Source: an uncultured Verrucomicrobiota bacterium (GTDB lineage: Bacteria; Verrucomicrobiota; Verrucomicrobiia; Limisphaerales; UBA9464). Taken from it: a stretch of 51,714 bases of DNA. The stretch spans positions 1 through 51,714 of the forward strand of contig CAINWP010000060.1 in the NCBI GenBank assembly GCA_903854475.1, read 5' to 3'. The notes under the pieces are model-generated. The model was not told the origin of the DNA and searched no databases. It saw only the letters and a program-made list of their open reading frames with translations. The position numbers were made by a program, and so were the translations under genes. Shown in pieces: positions 8,558 through 17,983 of this stretch (position 1 is its first letter; every line of letters starts with the position of its first letter).

Positions 8558-9295
8558 CTACCGGTTGACCGGTTTGGCGCCGAGGGTTGTTCGAACCAAA
8601 AGCTCCATCGCCAACGGCGCCAGACCCGGCAGGTCGGCGATATTGGTCATTACCCGCCGGTTGATGTTCAAGGCGGCCATCTTTTCCGACAGGGGATCTT
8701 TGACGTCCACAAAGCGGACGCGCCCCAAGGTCAACTCCAGTCGATCAATACCGCGAAAGGTCGCATTGCCCACCCGCTGGGCGCGGTCGAGGTCTACGCG
8801 GTTAGTGAGTTCACCAATACGATTGGTGTACGCGACGACGAGTTCCGAATAGCCCTGTAGGCGCTGGAACATATTGGTCTGCCCGCCGGCGAAGCCGTCC
8901 ATTAGGGTCAGCTCATTAATTCGGATGCGCACCAACCGGAACTTCAATTCCTGACGCTTGAAGGCGTCCCGATCGTACTCCACACGCAGTTCCGGCAGAT
9001 CGAGCAGCTGCACACCTCCGAACTGGGACTGACCAAAGACCTTAAGGTCGCGCACTTCAAGGTGAGGACGAAACAGTCCAATATTGAGGCTACCGATCTC
9101 CACCTCGGCCACTCCACTGGCGTTGACGCGCGATTGGATGATCCGCTTGACGATCCAATCGAAACTCAGCAGACCCACCAAAAGCAAGGTGGCCAAGACC
9201 GCTACTCCTCCCAAGACGATCTTGAGACCGATCCGAAGCCATCGAGGCATCCGCGATGCGGTCGAAGGAATTGAAATCTCAGAGCCCTCCTTCAC
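8558..9295 (-). CDS. AsmA-like single-pass membrane protein
   Basis: 245 residues if started at the GTG (9295), whose bases overlap the upstream stop as GTGA. A later ATG at 9250 gives 230 residues beginning MPRWLRIGLKIVLGG. The latter start puts one transmembrane helix right at the N-terminus, followed by a beta-rich periplasmic part (VEIGSLNIGLFRPHLEVRDL), as in AsmA/DUF748-type proteins that act in envelope lipid or outer-membrane biogenesis. An AGGAGG follows the upstream stop directly, but it lies 8 bases before an in-frame ATT and 34 bases before the ATG, so the start is ambiguous. It is coupled to the Zn-ribbon gene upstream. Function beyond family resemblance is not established. Confidence 0.65.
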   Translation of the reverse strand: MKEGSEISIPSTASRMPRWLRIGLKIVLGGVAVLATLLLVGLLSFDWIVKRIIQSRVNASGVAEVEIGSLNIGLFRPHLEVRDLKVFGQSQFGGVQLLDLPELRVEYDRDAFKRQELKFRLVRIRINELTLMDGFAGGQTNMFQRLQGYSELVVAYTNRIGELTNRVDLDRAQRVGNATFRGIDRLELTLGRVRFVDVKDPLSEKMAALNINRRVMTNIADLPGLAPLAMELLVRTTLGAKPVNR

Positions 9296-9903
9296 AAGAC
9301 CACATCCTCGGGGCGCACCTCCAAGCACTCGTCCTGATCTTCCCAAATCACGGCCGCGTACGACTCCAAAAGCGGCGGCATCAATTCGGTGGCCGCCTCG
9401 ATGAGAAGTTTCTCAGCATCTTGCGCCGCATCTTCGAAGGCGGCGTCATAGTCCTTGGATTTGCGCCGCTGTTTGTCATCCCAGTGGGCGACCTGATGGA
9501 CCTCCTCATATTGCTCAGCCCAGCGCTCGAACCGAGGTCGGAGTGCGTCGGAAACCTCCTCGAACGGCACGCACGTCTCGCCGCAATGGTGGCACCGCAA
9601 GCCATTGGCGACCACATCCCGGGTGAAGAGCGGCAGCAGCGGAGCCCGACAACACGGCGACTCGATGTAACCGGCGGGAATGCTGACCAGACGCTTGAGC
9701 CAAATTTGACGATCATGGGCCAACTGGGATCCCAATCGGTATGCGCCCACCAGCGGATGCGACAGTCGCCAAACCTGCCCATGGAGCTGCCCCAAGGTCT
9801 GGGAGCACCATCGGGCCAAGGTCAGATCGTCGAACTGTCGGAAGGTCCGGGCGTACTCCTTCCAGAGTCGATCCAACGGTGAGTCTTCCTGCAATTCGGA
9901 CAT
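9292..9903 (-). CDS. Hypothetical protein with a zinc-ribbon-like Cys cluster
   Basis: 203 residues from the ATG at 9903. I do not recognise the family. The N-terminal half is helical (LDRLWKEYARTFRQFDDL). A central region carries SPCCRAPLL and, about 20 residues on, RCHHCGETC, which together look like a four-cysteine zinc ribbon. The C-terminal half is acidic and helical (DAAFEDAAQDAEKLLIEAA). There is no signal peptide or membrane segment, so it is probably cytoplasmic. Its stop overlaps the possible GTG start of the AsmA-like gene by four bases, so the two are likely co-translated. The gene is divergent from the PSD1 cytochrome gene at 10222. Confidence 0.7.
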   Translation of the reverse strand: MSELQEDSPLDRLWKEYARTFRQFDDLTLARWCSQTLGQLHGQVWRLSHPLVGAYRLGSQLAHDRQIWLKRLVSIPAGYIESPCCRAPLLPLFTRDVVANGLRCHHCGETCVPFEEVSDALRPRFERWAEQYEEVHQVAHWDDKQRRKSKDYDAAFEDAAQDAEKLLIEAATELMPPLLESYAAVIWEDQDECLEVRPEDVVL

Positions 9904-10221
9904 AAGTTTGAAAACCTAGCGGATCGGCAGACGGAATCCAAGAACGCTCGACAGAAGCGATTGGGGCTGAGTTTGGCCCGATGGAAGGCCGTGGAGTGGG
10001 TCTAAACCAGGGGCCCCTCACTCATCCAACGAGGGCCTGGAAACCCGCAGAAATGGGCGAATCGAGCGACACCAAATCTCGGGCTTCATTTACCGAACCT
10101 GAGAGACCTCTGGCCTTAGGTCTCGCGGCAATTGTATCGTTGGCCCAGCCCCCGACTCGGCTCCCATACGAACACCCACCGACTCCGCAACTCCCGACGG
10201 TCCTGCTTACATCGCTGACAC
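9904..10221. other. Divergent intergenic region
   Basis: 318 bases between divergently transcribed genes (9903 minus, 10222 plus). It should hold promoters for both, but I found no convincing -10/-35 pair, operator or structured element by eye. Confidence 0.5.
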
Positions 10222-12987
10222 ATGGTTTTCCAACGCCCCATCCCATGGCTTCGATTCCTTCTGAGAGGCCTGCTGGCTCTCCTTGGGGGCCTTATGCCCT
10301 TCAACCACTTGTGTGCGGGCGATTATGAGGCCGTGCTGAAACCCCTACTGCGGGAACGGTGCGTGTCCTGCCACGGGGCCCTCCAGCAGAAGGCTGGCCT
10401 GCGGCTCGACACGGTGGCGGGAATGCTCCGGGGAGGAAAGCACGGTCCGGTGCTAGTGGTCGGCAAGGCAGAGCAGTCGGTGATGGTTCTACGGACGTCG
10501 AGCGCCGACGCCGACGAGCGCATGCCGCCCGAGCACGAGGGCCAACCCTTCAGCGAGGCTCAGGTTGCGTTGTTGAAGCAGTGGATCACGGACGGAGCGA
10601 GCGCCCCTGCGGGCGAAACCCCCGAAGCGGATCCGAGGGATCATTGGGCATTCCGACCCCGCCAACGCCCGCCCGTACCGACACTGGTTCGCGGCGATTG
10701 GGTGAGGAACCCCATCGATGCCTTCATCTCCCGGAGCCATGAAGCCGCGACTCTGTCCCCACGGCCCGAGGCCCCGCGCCGCCTCCAAATTCGTCGCCTG
10801 TACCTCGACCTCATCGGGTTGCCGCCCAGCGAAGCCGAGATGCGGCAGGCCCTGAGCGACCCGTCCGAAGAGGGCTACGCGCGCACCGTGGATCGACTGC
10901 TCGAAGACCCTCGCCACGGGGAACGCTGGGCCCGTCATTGGATGGACGTGTGGCGCTACAGCGACCCGTGGGGCCTCGGCGACCAACACCGCAACAGCGC
11001 GCGGCACCTGTGGCACTGGCGTGATTGGATCGTCGAGTCGCTCAATGCCGACCTGCCGTATGACGAGATGATCCGCCTCATGCTCGCCGCCGACGAATCG
11101 CACCCCGACGACCTCGAGCAATTGCGGGCCACCGGTTTTCTGGCCCGGAACTACTTTCTCTTCAACCGCAACCAATGGCTCGACGAGACCGTGGAGCATG
11201 TCGGCAAGGCGTTCCTGGGGCTGACGCTCAATTGCGCCAAATGCCACGACCACAAGTACGATCCCCTGCCCCAGACCGACTACTACCGGATGCGGGCTTT
11301 TTTCGAGCCTTATCAAGTGCGGATGGACCTGGTGCCCGGCGAGGCCGATCTGGCCCGCGACGCCATCCCGAGGGCGTATGATCGAAATCCCGAGACGCCG
11401 ACCTACTTGTTTGTCCGGGGTCAGGAGACTCAACCGGACCGCTCGCGGGCGATGGCGCCGGGCGTGCCCGCGCTGCTGGGCGTCACGCTTCCGGACATTC
11501 GGCCCGTCGACCTACCATCCTCAGCCTGGCAGCCCGAGCGGCGGCCCTGGGTACTCGAGACGCAGGTTCGTGTCGCACGGCAGGAACTGGAGACGGTGCG
11601 CGCCGAAGCGGCCCGGGCTTTGGCTAAGGCTGCGGCTTCGACCAACGCCGCGGCTTCGGTGAGTTCGTCCGCAAAAATCGCCGTGGCCGAGGCGCGGTTG
11701 GAAAGCGTCGTCCGGCGCGCCGAGGCCCAGCGCGCCTCGTGGAAGGACGGTCCGACTTCGGCCTCCGCCGCCGAAACAACCGACGTGGCCCGACGCGCCG
11801 CCGTGACGGCCGAGCGCCGCGAGAAGCTCGCCCGCCATCGACTGACCTTGGCCGAGACCGAGCTGAAGCGGGCCACCGCGGAGTCCCGCAAAAGGGACGC
11901 TCTTGCCAAGGAGTTGGCGACCCAAACTGAGCGACTCGCCGCACTCGAAAAAGAGACCGCCCAGGAGCCCGCCTCGTCGGACACCTTTTCATCCCTGTCC
12001 GGGGCGGCCTGGGTCCCCACTCGATTTCTCGACTCAACCAAGGACGACCCTGCCGTGCTGCCTCAGCATCACAGCACCGGACGCCGCACAGCCCTGGCCC
12101 GCTGGATCACCGATCCAGGCAATCCTCTCACCGCACGGGTGGCGGTAAATCACCTGTGGAATCGGCATTGGGGTGCGTCCTTGGCGCCGGCTCTCTTCGA
12201 CCTTGGCCGCAAGGGCGGCACGCCTGAGCACGCCGAACTGATCGACTGGCTGGCCTGCGAATTGGTGGAGCATCGTTGGAGCCTCAAGCACCTCCACCGG
12301 CTCATCGTCACTTCGGCCGCCTACCGCATGGACTCCAGTCTCGCCGGCGCCGGTGCGGAACTAGCGCGCGATCCGGACAATCGCCATTGGTGGCGACGGA
12401 CACCCATCCGCCTCGAATCGCAGGTCATCCGGGATGCACTGCTGGCCCACGCGGGACGTCTCGATACGACGCACGGTGGGCCTACGGTCGGTTCGTCGGA
12501 TCAGGCGCAATCCCGGCGACGCAGCCTGTATTTCCATCACTCCAACAACGACCGGAACCTCTTCCTCACCACCTTCGACGAGGCCCTGGTCAAGGAGTGC
12601 TACCGGCGCGAGACCAGCATCGTGCCCCAACAGGCGCTGGCCCTGCTCAATGGCCGACTCGTTGGCGACTGTGCCCCGGACATCGCGCGGAACTTGGCGG
12701 CCACGTCCCCGAACCCGAGCGACGAGGCCTTCGTGCGCCACGCCTTCGAGCAGCTCTTAGGTTTCGAGCCCGGGCCCGCCGAACTTCAGGCGGCCCTCGA
12801 GGCGCTGCGTGGGCCTTTCGCCGGATTTGCCGGAGAGGCGGGCGGGAAGGTCGGTCCAGCGACGGGCGCATCAGCCGTAAAGGCTCAGAAAACTCAAGCT
12901 CAGGCGCAGCAGGACGCCCCGATGCCAGCCCGAGCCCGACTCGTGTGGTCGCTGGTCAACCATGGTGATTTTGTGACGCTCCGATGA
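10222..12987 (+). CDS. Secreted PSD1-type c-type cytochrome (PSCyt1-DUF1549-DUF1553)
   Basis: 921 residues starting [20 protein letters not shown], a Sec-type signal peptide ending near CAGDYE. The N-terminal PSCyt1 domain carries heme motif C47-V-S-C50-H51. DUF1549 follows (about 150-370: [28 protein letters not shown]) and contains a second C338-A-K-C341-H342. An Ala/Arg/Glu-rich coiled-coil insert spans about 440-590. DUF1553 runs from about 610 to the end ([25 protein letters not shown]). This architecture is abundant in Planctomycetes and Verrucomicrobia and is thought to act in extracytoplasmic redox or polysaccharide degradation, though the reaction is not established. The gene overlaps the DUF1501 gene by four bases (ATGA), forming the standard pair. 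Confidence 0.93.
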   Translation: MVFQRPIPWLRFLLRGLLALLGGLMPFNHLCAGDYEAVLKPLLRERCVSCHGALQQKAGLRLDTVAGMLRGGKHGPVLVVGKAEQSVMVLRTSSADADERMPPEHEGQPFSEAQVALLKQWITDGASAPAGETPEADPRDHWAFRPRQRPPVPTLVRGDWVRNPIDAFISRSHEAATLSPRPEAPRRLQIRRLYLDLIGLPPSEAEMRQALSDPSEEGYARTVDRLLEDPRHGERWARHWMDVWRYSDPWGLGDQHRNSARHLWHWRDWIVESLNADLPYDEMIRLMLAADESHPDDLEQLRATGFLARNYFLFNRNQWLDETVEHVGKAFLGLTLNCAKCHDHKYDPLPQTDYYRMRAFFEPYQVRMDLVPGEADLARDAIPRAYDRNPETPTYLFVRGQETQPDRSRAMAPGVPALLGVTLPDIRPVDLPSSAWQPERRPWVLETQVRVARQELETVRAEAARALAKAAASTNAAASVSSSAKIAVAEARLESVVRRAEAQRASWKDGPTSASAAETTDVARRAAVTAERREKLARHRLTLAETELKRATAESRKRDALAKELATQTERLAALEKETAQEPASSDTFSSLSGAAWVPTRFLDSTKDDPAVLPQHHSTGRRTALARWITDPGNPLTARVAVNHLWNRHWGASLAPALFDLGRKGGTPEHAELIDWLACELVEHRWSLKHLHRLIVTSAAYRMDSSLAGAGAELARDPDNRHWWRRTPIRLESQVIRDALLAHAGRLDTTHGGPTVGSSDQAQSRRRSLYFHHSNNDRNLFLTTFDEALVKECYRRETSIVPQQALALLNGRLVGDCAPDIARNLAATSPNPSDEAFVRHAFEQLLGFEPGPAELQAALEALRGPFAGFAGEAGGKVGPATGASAVKAQKTQAQAQQDAPMPARARLVWSLVNHGDFVTLR

Positions 12988-14513
12988 ACCCTAAGCCAAT
13001 CATCTCGTCCACCCCGTCCATGACTTACGCTCCGTCGATCGCTGCTTCGCACCCACTGTCCCCTGCCGATCGACAGACGCCGTTGCGTCCCCGCCGGGCG
13101 TTCCTCGCCGACCTCGGCATGGGATTCACCGGCCTGGCACTGGGCACGCTCCTCCAGCGAGACGCTAGAGCCGCCAACTCGGCCCTGTGGACGCCCCCCG
13201 ACGGTCGCCCTCATTTCACGCCGAAGGCCAAGAACGTGATCTGGCTTTTCATGAACGGCGGGGTCAGCCACATGGAAAGCTTCGACCCGAAGCCCATGCT
13301 CACGAAGTACGCGGGCAAGACCATCGCCGAAACCCCGTTCGCCTCGGTGCAAGATCCGAAGAAGCTGGCCCTCGAGCGACTGGTGGTGCCCGACGCCAAC
13401 GGCAACCAGCGCAACACGCTCTTTCCGCTCCAGGTGGGATTTCGCAAGCACGGGCAGAGCGGCATGGAAATCAGCGACTGGTTTCCACACATCGCAGCGC
13501 ACGCCGACCGGTTGGCGCTCGTGCGTTCGCTGTGGACTACCGACAGCAACCACGGCGCGCAAACGCAGTTCCACTCGGGCCGTCACCAGAACGACGGCGA
13601 CTTCCCCAACCTCGGAGCCTGGGTGCATTACGGGTTGGGATCGCTCAATGAGAACCTGCCGCAGTTCGTCTCGATGGGCACGCGGGAGTACTGGAACCAG
13701 CGCGACGGCCACTACCTCGGACCCGCCCACGACGCCGTGCCGCTGCGGATCGATCCAGACCGCCCGCTCGACTTCGCCCGGGCCGAGCACCCCTTGGTCG
13801 GAGCAGGCCAACGCGGCGGCATCGACCTCATCCGCCGGCTCAACGAACTGCGGGGCATCGAGTACCCCGACGATCCAGCCATGGCCGCGCGGATCGCCTC
13901 CTACGAACTGGCCTACCGCATGCAATCGTCGGTGCCGGAGGTGGTCGATTTCTCCAAGGAAACGCCAGAGACGCAGGCGCTCTACGGCCTGGACCAACCG
14001 CACTGCCGCGAGTTTGGCCGTCAACTGCTCGCTGCGCGCCGGATGGTCGAGCGGGGCGTGCGGTTCATCCAAATTCAGCACGGCGGCGGCGGCGCTGGAG
14101 CCTGGGATGCGCACTCGGGGCTCAAGGCCAACCACGAAGGTCTGGCGCGGGCCGTAGACCAACCCATCGGCGGCCTGCTCGCCGACTTGCATCGCCGAGG
14201 CCTGCTCGACGAGACGCTGGTGGTCTTCGCCACCGAGTTCGGCCGCACCCCCGGCACTCAGGGTTCCGACGGCCGCGACCACCACATCTTCGGCTTCAGC
14301 GTCTGGATGGCCGGCGGCGGGCTGCGACAAGGCATCGTGCACGGAGCCACCGACGAGATCGGCTTCCACGCCACCGAAAATCGGCACTACGTCACCGACA
14401 TCCACGCCACCATCCTGCACCAACTCGGTCTCGACTCCCGCCGCCTCGAAATCCCCGGCCGCAAGCGCCTCGACATCGACCACGGCCAACCCATCCGCGA
14501 ACTCATCGGGTGA
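12984..14513 (+). CDS. DUF1501 sulfatase-like exported protein
   Basis: 509 residues. The start at 12984 overlaps the cytochrome stop. A second Met at residue 13 is possible. Residues 36-56 ([20 protein letters not shown]) form an RR-leader compatible with Tat export. The remainder is the DUF1501 alkaline-phosphatase/sulfatase-superfamily fold: [21 protein letters not shown] near the start, a [11 protein letters not shown] segment, and near the C-terminus [21 protein letters not shown] and [14 protein letters not shown]. The fold suggests a hydrolase acting on an extracellular substrate. The pairing with a PSD1 cytochrome implies the two act together outside the cytoplasm, but the substrate is unknown. 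Confidence 0.92.
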   Translation: MNPKPIISSTPSMTYAPSIAASHPLSPADRQTPLRPRRAFLADLGMGFTGLALGTLLQRDARAANSALWTPPDGRPHFTPKAKNVIWLFMNGGVSHMESFDPKPMLTKYAGKTIAETPFASVQDPKKLALERLVVPDANGNQRNTLFPLQVGFRKHGQSGMEISDWFPHIAAHADRLALVRSLWTTDSNHGAQTQFHSGRHQNDGDFPNLGAWVHYGLGSLNENLPQFVSMGTREYWNQRDGHYLGPAHDAVPLRIDPDRPLDFARAEHPLVGAGQRGGIDLIRRLNELRGIEYPDDPAMAARIASYELAYRMQSSVPEVVDFSKETPETQALYGLDQPHCREFGRQLLAARRMVERGVRFIQIQHGGGGAGAWDAHSGLKANHEGLARAVDQPIGGLLADLHRRGLLDETLVVFATEFGRTPGTQGSDGRDHHIFGFSVWMAGGGLRQGIVHGATDEIGFHATENRHYVTDIHATILHQLGLDSRRLEIPGRKRLDIDHGQPIRELIG

Positions 14514-14780
14514 CTGTGATTCGTCCGGCACCCACACCGGCCACAGCGATCCGACTCGGCGGTCTACGCTCCAAGATCCGTCGGAAACCGAAGATCCTGT
14601 TGCCGGGGACCCGGCGCGGGTGGTGACCCATGGTGACAACCAACCTCTGTTCAAGGCGTCGAGTGGCGAACAGCAGCCAATTCCGATTCGGTAAATCGTT
14701 CCCTGACCCCGATTCGCCGATTTCCCGAGTGGTGGAGGCGGGTTGAAATCATCCGCAAGATCGGTCAGATTACCAAAGGC

Positions 14781-15029
14781 ATGCGAATCTCGGGCGACGA
14801 TACAGACCGGCCGTGGCGGAAATCCCGCCTCGCTGCCCGCATCCTGTTCCGGAAGGAGGCTGGGCGCATGACGGCCCGAGATCAGCGCATCGGGCGACTG
14901 CTCGCTCACGATCCGGAAGTCACCAACCGCCTGATCCAACAGGGGATTTATTCCATCCGATACCAGGGACGCCGCATCGGAGACCGCAAACATGAGTTCG
15001 ACCAAAACCTGGGACTGGTGGCGCGGTGA
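14781..15029 (+). CDS. Possible small basic protein upstream of the nucleotidyltransferase-like gene
   Basis: 82 residues from the ATG at 14781, rich in Arg and Lys. The body (RLAARILFRKEAGRMTARDQ, DPEVTNRLIQQGIYSIRYQ) looks protein-like, and about 70 percent of third codon positions are G or C, in line with coding. The frame stays open upstream back to about 14635 without a good start. It overlaps the next gene (14992) by 38 bases in another frame. A small gene ahead of an AbiEii-like protein could be its antitoxin, but I recognise no family. The rest of 14514-14780 shows no feature. Confidence 0.35.
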   Translation: MRISGDDTDRPWRKSRLAARILFRKEAGRMTARDQRIGRLLAHDPEVTNRLIQQGIYSIRYQGRRIGDRKHEFDQNLGLVAR

Positions 15030-15669
15030 GGTGGATTGGAGCACACCGGCCGGGCGGTTGCTGCGCACCTTTTTCGACGGGCTGCCAACCGACCGCAAAT
15101 TCCACTTCATCCTCTTCGGCTCAGCGCCGCTCCAACTGACGCTAAACCGTTCCTGGACCAGCGCCGACGTGGATTTGTTTTCCAACGACGATGAGGACCA
15201 TCATGAGCGAATCCGCAGCCTGGGTCTCGGCAAGGGACAGGCCGATCTCTACCTGGAACTCGGCTACCGGCTCAGCTTTCGCACCACCCCATTGATGGCT
15301 GAGCGGGCGAAGGTTGTATGCTTGGGGCACATCACGGTGACCATTCCGCATCCCTTGGATATTCTGATCGCCAAATTGGCGCGCCTCGATGCCAAGGATC
15401 TCTTGGCCTTCCGGCGGGTAATCGACCTCACCGGGCACCCCACCCGGGAAGAATTGACCCAAGAATTGCAGAATGCCGTGGACCTGTTTCGACCGGCGTT
15501 CGAAGAGGAATCCCCCAACCTGTATCCCACCAACTCGGTGCGCCTGTGGCGGGAACTCTGGCAGGCCCCCTTGGATGTCGGACGTGATATCGTGGCTCCA
15601 GCCTTGGCCCGTCGTCGCGCCGGTTATGGCGATCCGCCCCCGGACTACCAACGGTCCTTGGCGGATTGA
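14992..15669 (+). CDS. Nucleotidyltransferase-like protein (AbiEii/DUF6036-like)
   Basis: 225 residues from the ATG at 14992, preceded by GGAG at 9-base spacing. Residues 38-63 read HFILFGSAPLQL...SADVDLF: a Gly-Ser pair (G43, S44) followed 15 residues later by D59-V-D61, the pattern of MNT/AbiEii-type nucleotidyltransferases. A later HPLDILIAKLARLDAKDLLAF segment is typical of these small nucleotidyltransferase-fold proteins. AbiEii homologues are toxins of abortive-infection toxin-antitoxin systems, whereas other DUF6036-like proteins are uncharacterised. The neighbouring hipBA operon and antitoxin-like relic fit a defence or TA patch. The 41 bases at 15082-15122 recur near 18.0 kb. Function is inferred only. 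Confidence 0.65.
   Translation: MSSTKTWDWWRGEVDWSTPAGRLLRTFFDGLPTDRKFHFILFGSAPLQLTLNRSWTSADVDLFSNDDEDHHERIRSLGLGKGQADLYLELGYRLSFRTTPLMAERAKVVCLGHITVTIPHPLDILIAKLARLDAKDLLAFRRVIDLTGHPTREELTQELQNAVDLFRPAFEEESPNLYPTNSVRLWRELWQAPLDVGRDIVAPALARRRAGYGDPPPDYQRSLAD
15082..15122 (+). repeat. Copy 1 of a 41-bp direct repeat (inside the nucleotidyltransferase-like gene)
   Basis: 38 of 41 bases match 17984-18024, with 24 consecutive identical bases (15099-15122 against 18001-18024). It encodes the DRKFHFILFGS core of the nucleotidyltransferase-like protein. Confidence 0.9.
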
Positions 15670-15773
15670 GGTGCAAGATCGAGCGTCACCCACTTCCGGA
15701 CTTCGCAAGGGGCAAACTCAACGTCACGTCGCCAAGGGTGGTGACCCCAGCAGAACATCCAAAAGGCATCCCA

Positions 15774-16032
15774 TGAAAACGATTCCCTATCGGTGCGACG
15801 AATCGCGAGGTGCGACCAATCGCGACACAAGGCCTCGCTGAGCGTGGCACGAGACTCCGGGACGAGTGTGCAACGGCTGTTCGAAACCTTCGTGACCCAT
15901 GTCCTCGCCGAAGGTCAGGCGGAGGCCCGATTTGTCGCACGCCAGCAACGGGGCAACCCGGCCTGCGGCCGCAGACTGCTCGCAGAGATCCAGCAACGCA
16001 TCTCGCCGAAACCTAATTTGATGGGAGGTTGA
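15774..16032 (+). pseudogene. Possible decayed ribbon-helix-helix-type antitoxin gene
   Basis: An ATG at 15774 opens MKTIPYRCDE and soon stops. A second frame (from 15793, GTG) continues as SVARDSGTSVQRLFETFVTH and AEGQAEARFVARQQRGNP, which resembles the helix 2 and tail of small CopG/RHH-like antitoxins. About two thirds of its third positions are G or C. A single frameshift near 15790-15830 would join the two. I cannot name the family, and it may be a short intact gene or chance. The remainder of 15670-16138 shows no other feature. It lies between the nucleotidyltransferase-like gene and the end of hipA. Confidence 0.3.
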
Positions 16033-16138
16033 TAGTTTGATCGAGGCTCCACGATCCAGGCCGCTTTCACCTTGATGCGAGTGCTGGTAAGAGTGCTCGC
16101 CCCAGTCTTCGGTCCAGTGAAGCCCACACCCTCGAGGC

Positions 16139-17443
16139 TCACGCCTTCGGGAACGTGAGGCGATGGGTCTTCTGGATCTTGTCACTCCACTCATCGGGGA
16201 CTCCCGCCTCGGCGGCGAACTCCGGCCAGCGGTTCACCGCAGTCTGAACTTCGTCCAGGATCGCCGCAGCGCGCCCGCGCTTCATGAGCGCCGAGCGGGC
16301 GCACTGCACGAAGTCTTCCCGCGTAAAACCATCCCGCTTCCCGTTCAAGGTCATCTGGTGGGTACCGGTCCACGCGCCCGCAGGATTGAAGCTGTAGGTC
16401 ACATCAAAAGCCGGTGCGAGAAACCACTCGCCGAGCGGGTTCATCAGGAATGCGATGTTCTTCAAATGGTCGTCCTGATTCCGCGCGACGACGTTGAACA
16501 CCATCCGGCGGAATTGTTCCTCCACGGCCGCCATCGGCAGCTGGAGCCGACGGATCGCCAGCAGCGCCTGCTCGTAGCCGTAGGCTCCCGCCTGGTTAAA
16601 ATCGAAATGGGCCAGGGCGCACAGCGACTGCAGGTGCAGTTTTTCCCCGCCCGCCAGCCGGTCGAAACGGCGGGTCATGAAATGCCGCCGCCCATTCTCT
16701 TCCAGCAGCCGGCACTCGCTCATGGTGATGCCCGCCGCTTCCGCCATCCGGTGATAGGCAAACTCCACGGCCCCGTAACCCTTCGGGTCGTCCCGTTCCT
16801 TGTCTCGGTTCTCATCCACACCGTCGAATTTCAGCAGCCAGTACTCGAAGCCATCGCCCGCCGCGATCTGACCTGATCGCACCTCGTGGGTTTGAGGGTT
16901 CCACGCGATCACCGCCTTGGCCCGCGCGCCACCGGCCGACGTTCCCACAGTCAGGATGTCGCGCAGGGCCTTCGCTTTTCCCGCCGCATGAAGATGCCCC
17001 TGCAACTGGCCGCGATGTGTTAGCACCTCGCCCGCCAGCCGCACCAGCGCATCCACTTCCAGCTTCGAGGCCTTGCGCGGCTTCGGCCCCAGCACCGGCG
17101 CAAACTCCAGCGCTCCCATGCCGCGCGTGCCGGTGTAGCAAAGTCGCTCCACCGCGCTGAAGCTCTCCGGCGAACGCCCCTGCGTGGCAAGCCATGCGTC
17201 GATCAGCGCATTGCCGAACTTGTCTGGCAGCGAATCTGCGAGCAACCCCGGCAGGCCGTGGAAGGTATTCCGTGGCAGCTCGGGAAACTGATGCACTTGC
17301 CCGCTCAGCGGCATCACTAATGGCGACAGTTGGATCCCGCTGCCGGCGAACTCGGGATCATACTCGAAGGCCGCGACATTGCGCCCTTCCTCGAGCGAGA
17401 CCGCGCCGATCGTCCGACCCCAGAGCTGCACCTTCGCGATCAT
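16139..17443 (-). CDS. hipA: HipA-family serine/threonine kinase toxin
   Basis: 434 residues, typical of full-length HipA. Residues 1-110 form the HipA N-terminal domain (VQLWGRTIGAVSLEEGR, GLPGLLADSLPDKFGN). The glycine-rich P-loop GTSAGGARAK is at 167-176. The catalytic loop NQDDHLKN is at 322-329, with D324 as likely catalytic base, and the Mg-binding DFG-like Asp is D347 in APAFDVTYS. HipA kinases phosphorylate cytoplasmic targets (glutamyl-tRNA synthetase in E. coli) to arrest translation, neutralised by HipB. All key residues are present, so the toxin looks active. The ATG overlaps the hipB stop (17440-17443), the classical hipBA order. Confidence 0.94.
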   Translation of the reverse strand: MIAKVQLWGRTIGAVSLEEGRNVAAFEYDPEFAGSGIQLSPLVMPLSGQVHQFPELPRNTFHGLPGLLADSLPDKFGNALIDAWLATQGRSPESFSAVERLCYTGTRGMGALEFAPVLGPKPRKASKLEVDALVRLAGEVLTHRGQLQGHLHAAGKAKALRDILTVGTSAGGARAKAVIAWNPQTHEVRSGQIAAGDGFEYWLLKFDGVDENRDKERDDPKGYGAVEFAYHRMAEAAGITMSECRLLEENGRRHFMTRRFDRLAGGEKLHLQSLCALAHFDFNQAGAYGYEQALLAIRRLQLPMAAVEEQFRRMVFNVVARNQDDHLKNIAFLMNPLGEWFLAPAFDVTYSFNPAGAWTGTHQMTLNGKRDGFTREDFVQCARSALMKRGRAAAILDEVQTAVNRWPEFAAEAGVPDEWSDKIQKTHRLTFPKA

Positions 17444-17829
17444 GCCCCCTCACCCCATGTCCATTGGCCCGTCAGGGAGGGCGCCGCCGTGTTGCCCGAG
17501 GCACGCCGCCGCTTCCGGCCGGCCTGCTTCAACTGCGCCATTGGGCTGGCCACCGCCTCCGGTATGAGCAAATCGAGGCGCTCCACCAGCCCGAGCACCC
17601 GGCAGACCCGCAGAAACCCGGACAACTGCGTCGCGGACGCGCCCAACTCCAGCCGCTGCACCGTCCGCAAGCCCAGGCCCGCCTGCTCTGCGAGTTGCCC
17701 CTGCGTCAAATTCTTCGCCAGCCGCAACTGCGCCAACCGCTCACCCAGCAGCTGGAGCAACGCCTGATCATTGATGTTTTTTGACGCATTCAAACACGCC
17801 AAATATGACGTACTAAATCCTATTTTCAA
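17440..17829 (-). CDS. hipB: HipB-type XRE-family antitoxin
   Basis: 129 residues from a TTG at 17829. No in-frame ATG exists before the helix-turn-helix. Later TTGs at codons 10 and 13 are alternatives, so the first 20 residues are uncertain. Residues about 27-72 form an XRE helix-turn-helix (LLGERLAQLRLAKNLTQGQL, followed by GLGLRTVQRLELG). The C-terminus is basic, then Trp-rich (GQWTWGEGA). It should bind its own promoter and HipA. The long tail after the HTH differs from the shorter E. coli HipB. It is the first gene of the minus-strand hipBA operon and overlaps hipA by four bases. Confidence 0.87.
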   Translation of the reverse strand: MKIGFSTSYLACLNASKNINDQALLQLLGERLAQLRLAKNLTQGQLAEQAGLGLRTVQRLELGASATQLSGFLRVCRVLGLVERLDLLIPEAVASPMAQLKQAGRKRRRASGNTAAPSLTGQWTWGEGA

Positions 17830-17836
17830 TTTTAAA

Positions 17837-17850
17837 CGCCATTAAAGGCG
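17837..17850. promoter_or_regulatory. Inverted repeats near the hipB start (operator candidates)
   Basis: CGCC-ATTAAA-GGCG (17837-17850) lies just upstream of the TTG. A second imperfect dyad TTTGACG-N10-CGCCAAA (17780-17803) lies within the 5' end of hipB. HipB proteins repress their own operon by binding dyads here. The sequence context is AT-rich relative to the surroundings. Binding is inferred only. Confidence 0.35.
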
Positions 17851-17983
17851 CTTTGTTTTGTTATTGAGACATTTTTGAGGAGCTAGGGCAGAATCGGCTG
17901 ATTTCCAGGCCGAAGGTTGCCGCCGCCGCGACCACCCCCCGATCCACAACCCTATCGGACGAGAATAACCGTCATTGCGCAGA

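Noticed and set aside
14745-14790. Similarity of IRKIGQITKGM to the ATP synthase gamma N-terminus
   Set aside because: Only a few residues, no further gamma-subunit sequence or neighbours; taken as chance.
12900-15185. A 761-codon open frame on the minus strand opposite the DUF1501 gene
   Set aside because: It is antisense to an unmistakable gene with its own leader and motifs, has no recognisable domain, and long antisense frames are expected in GC-rich coding DNA.
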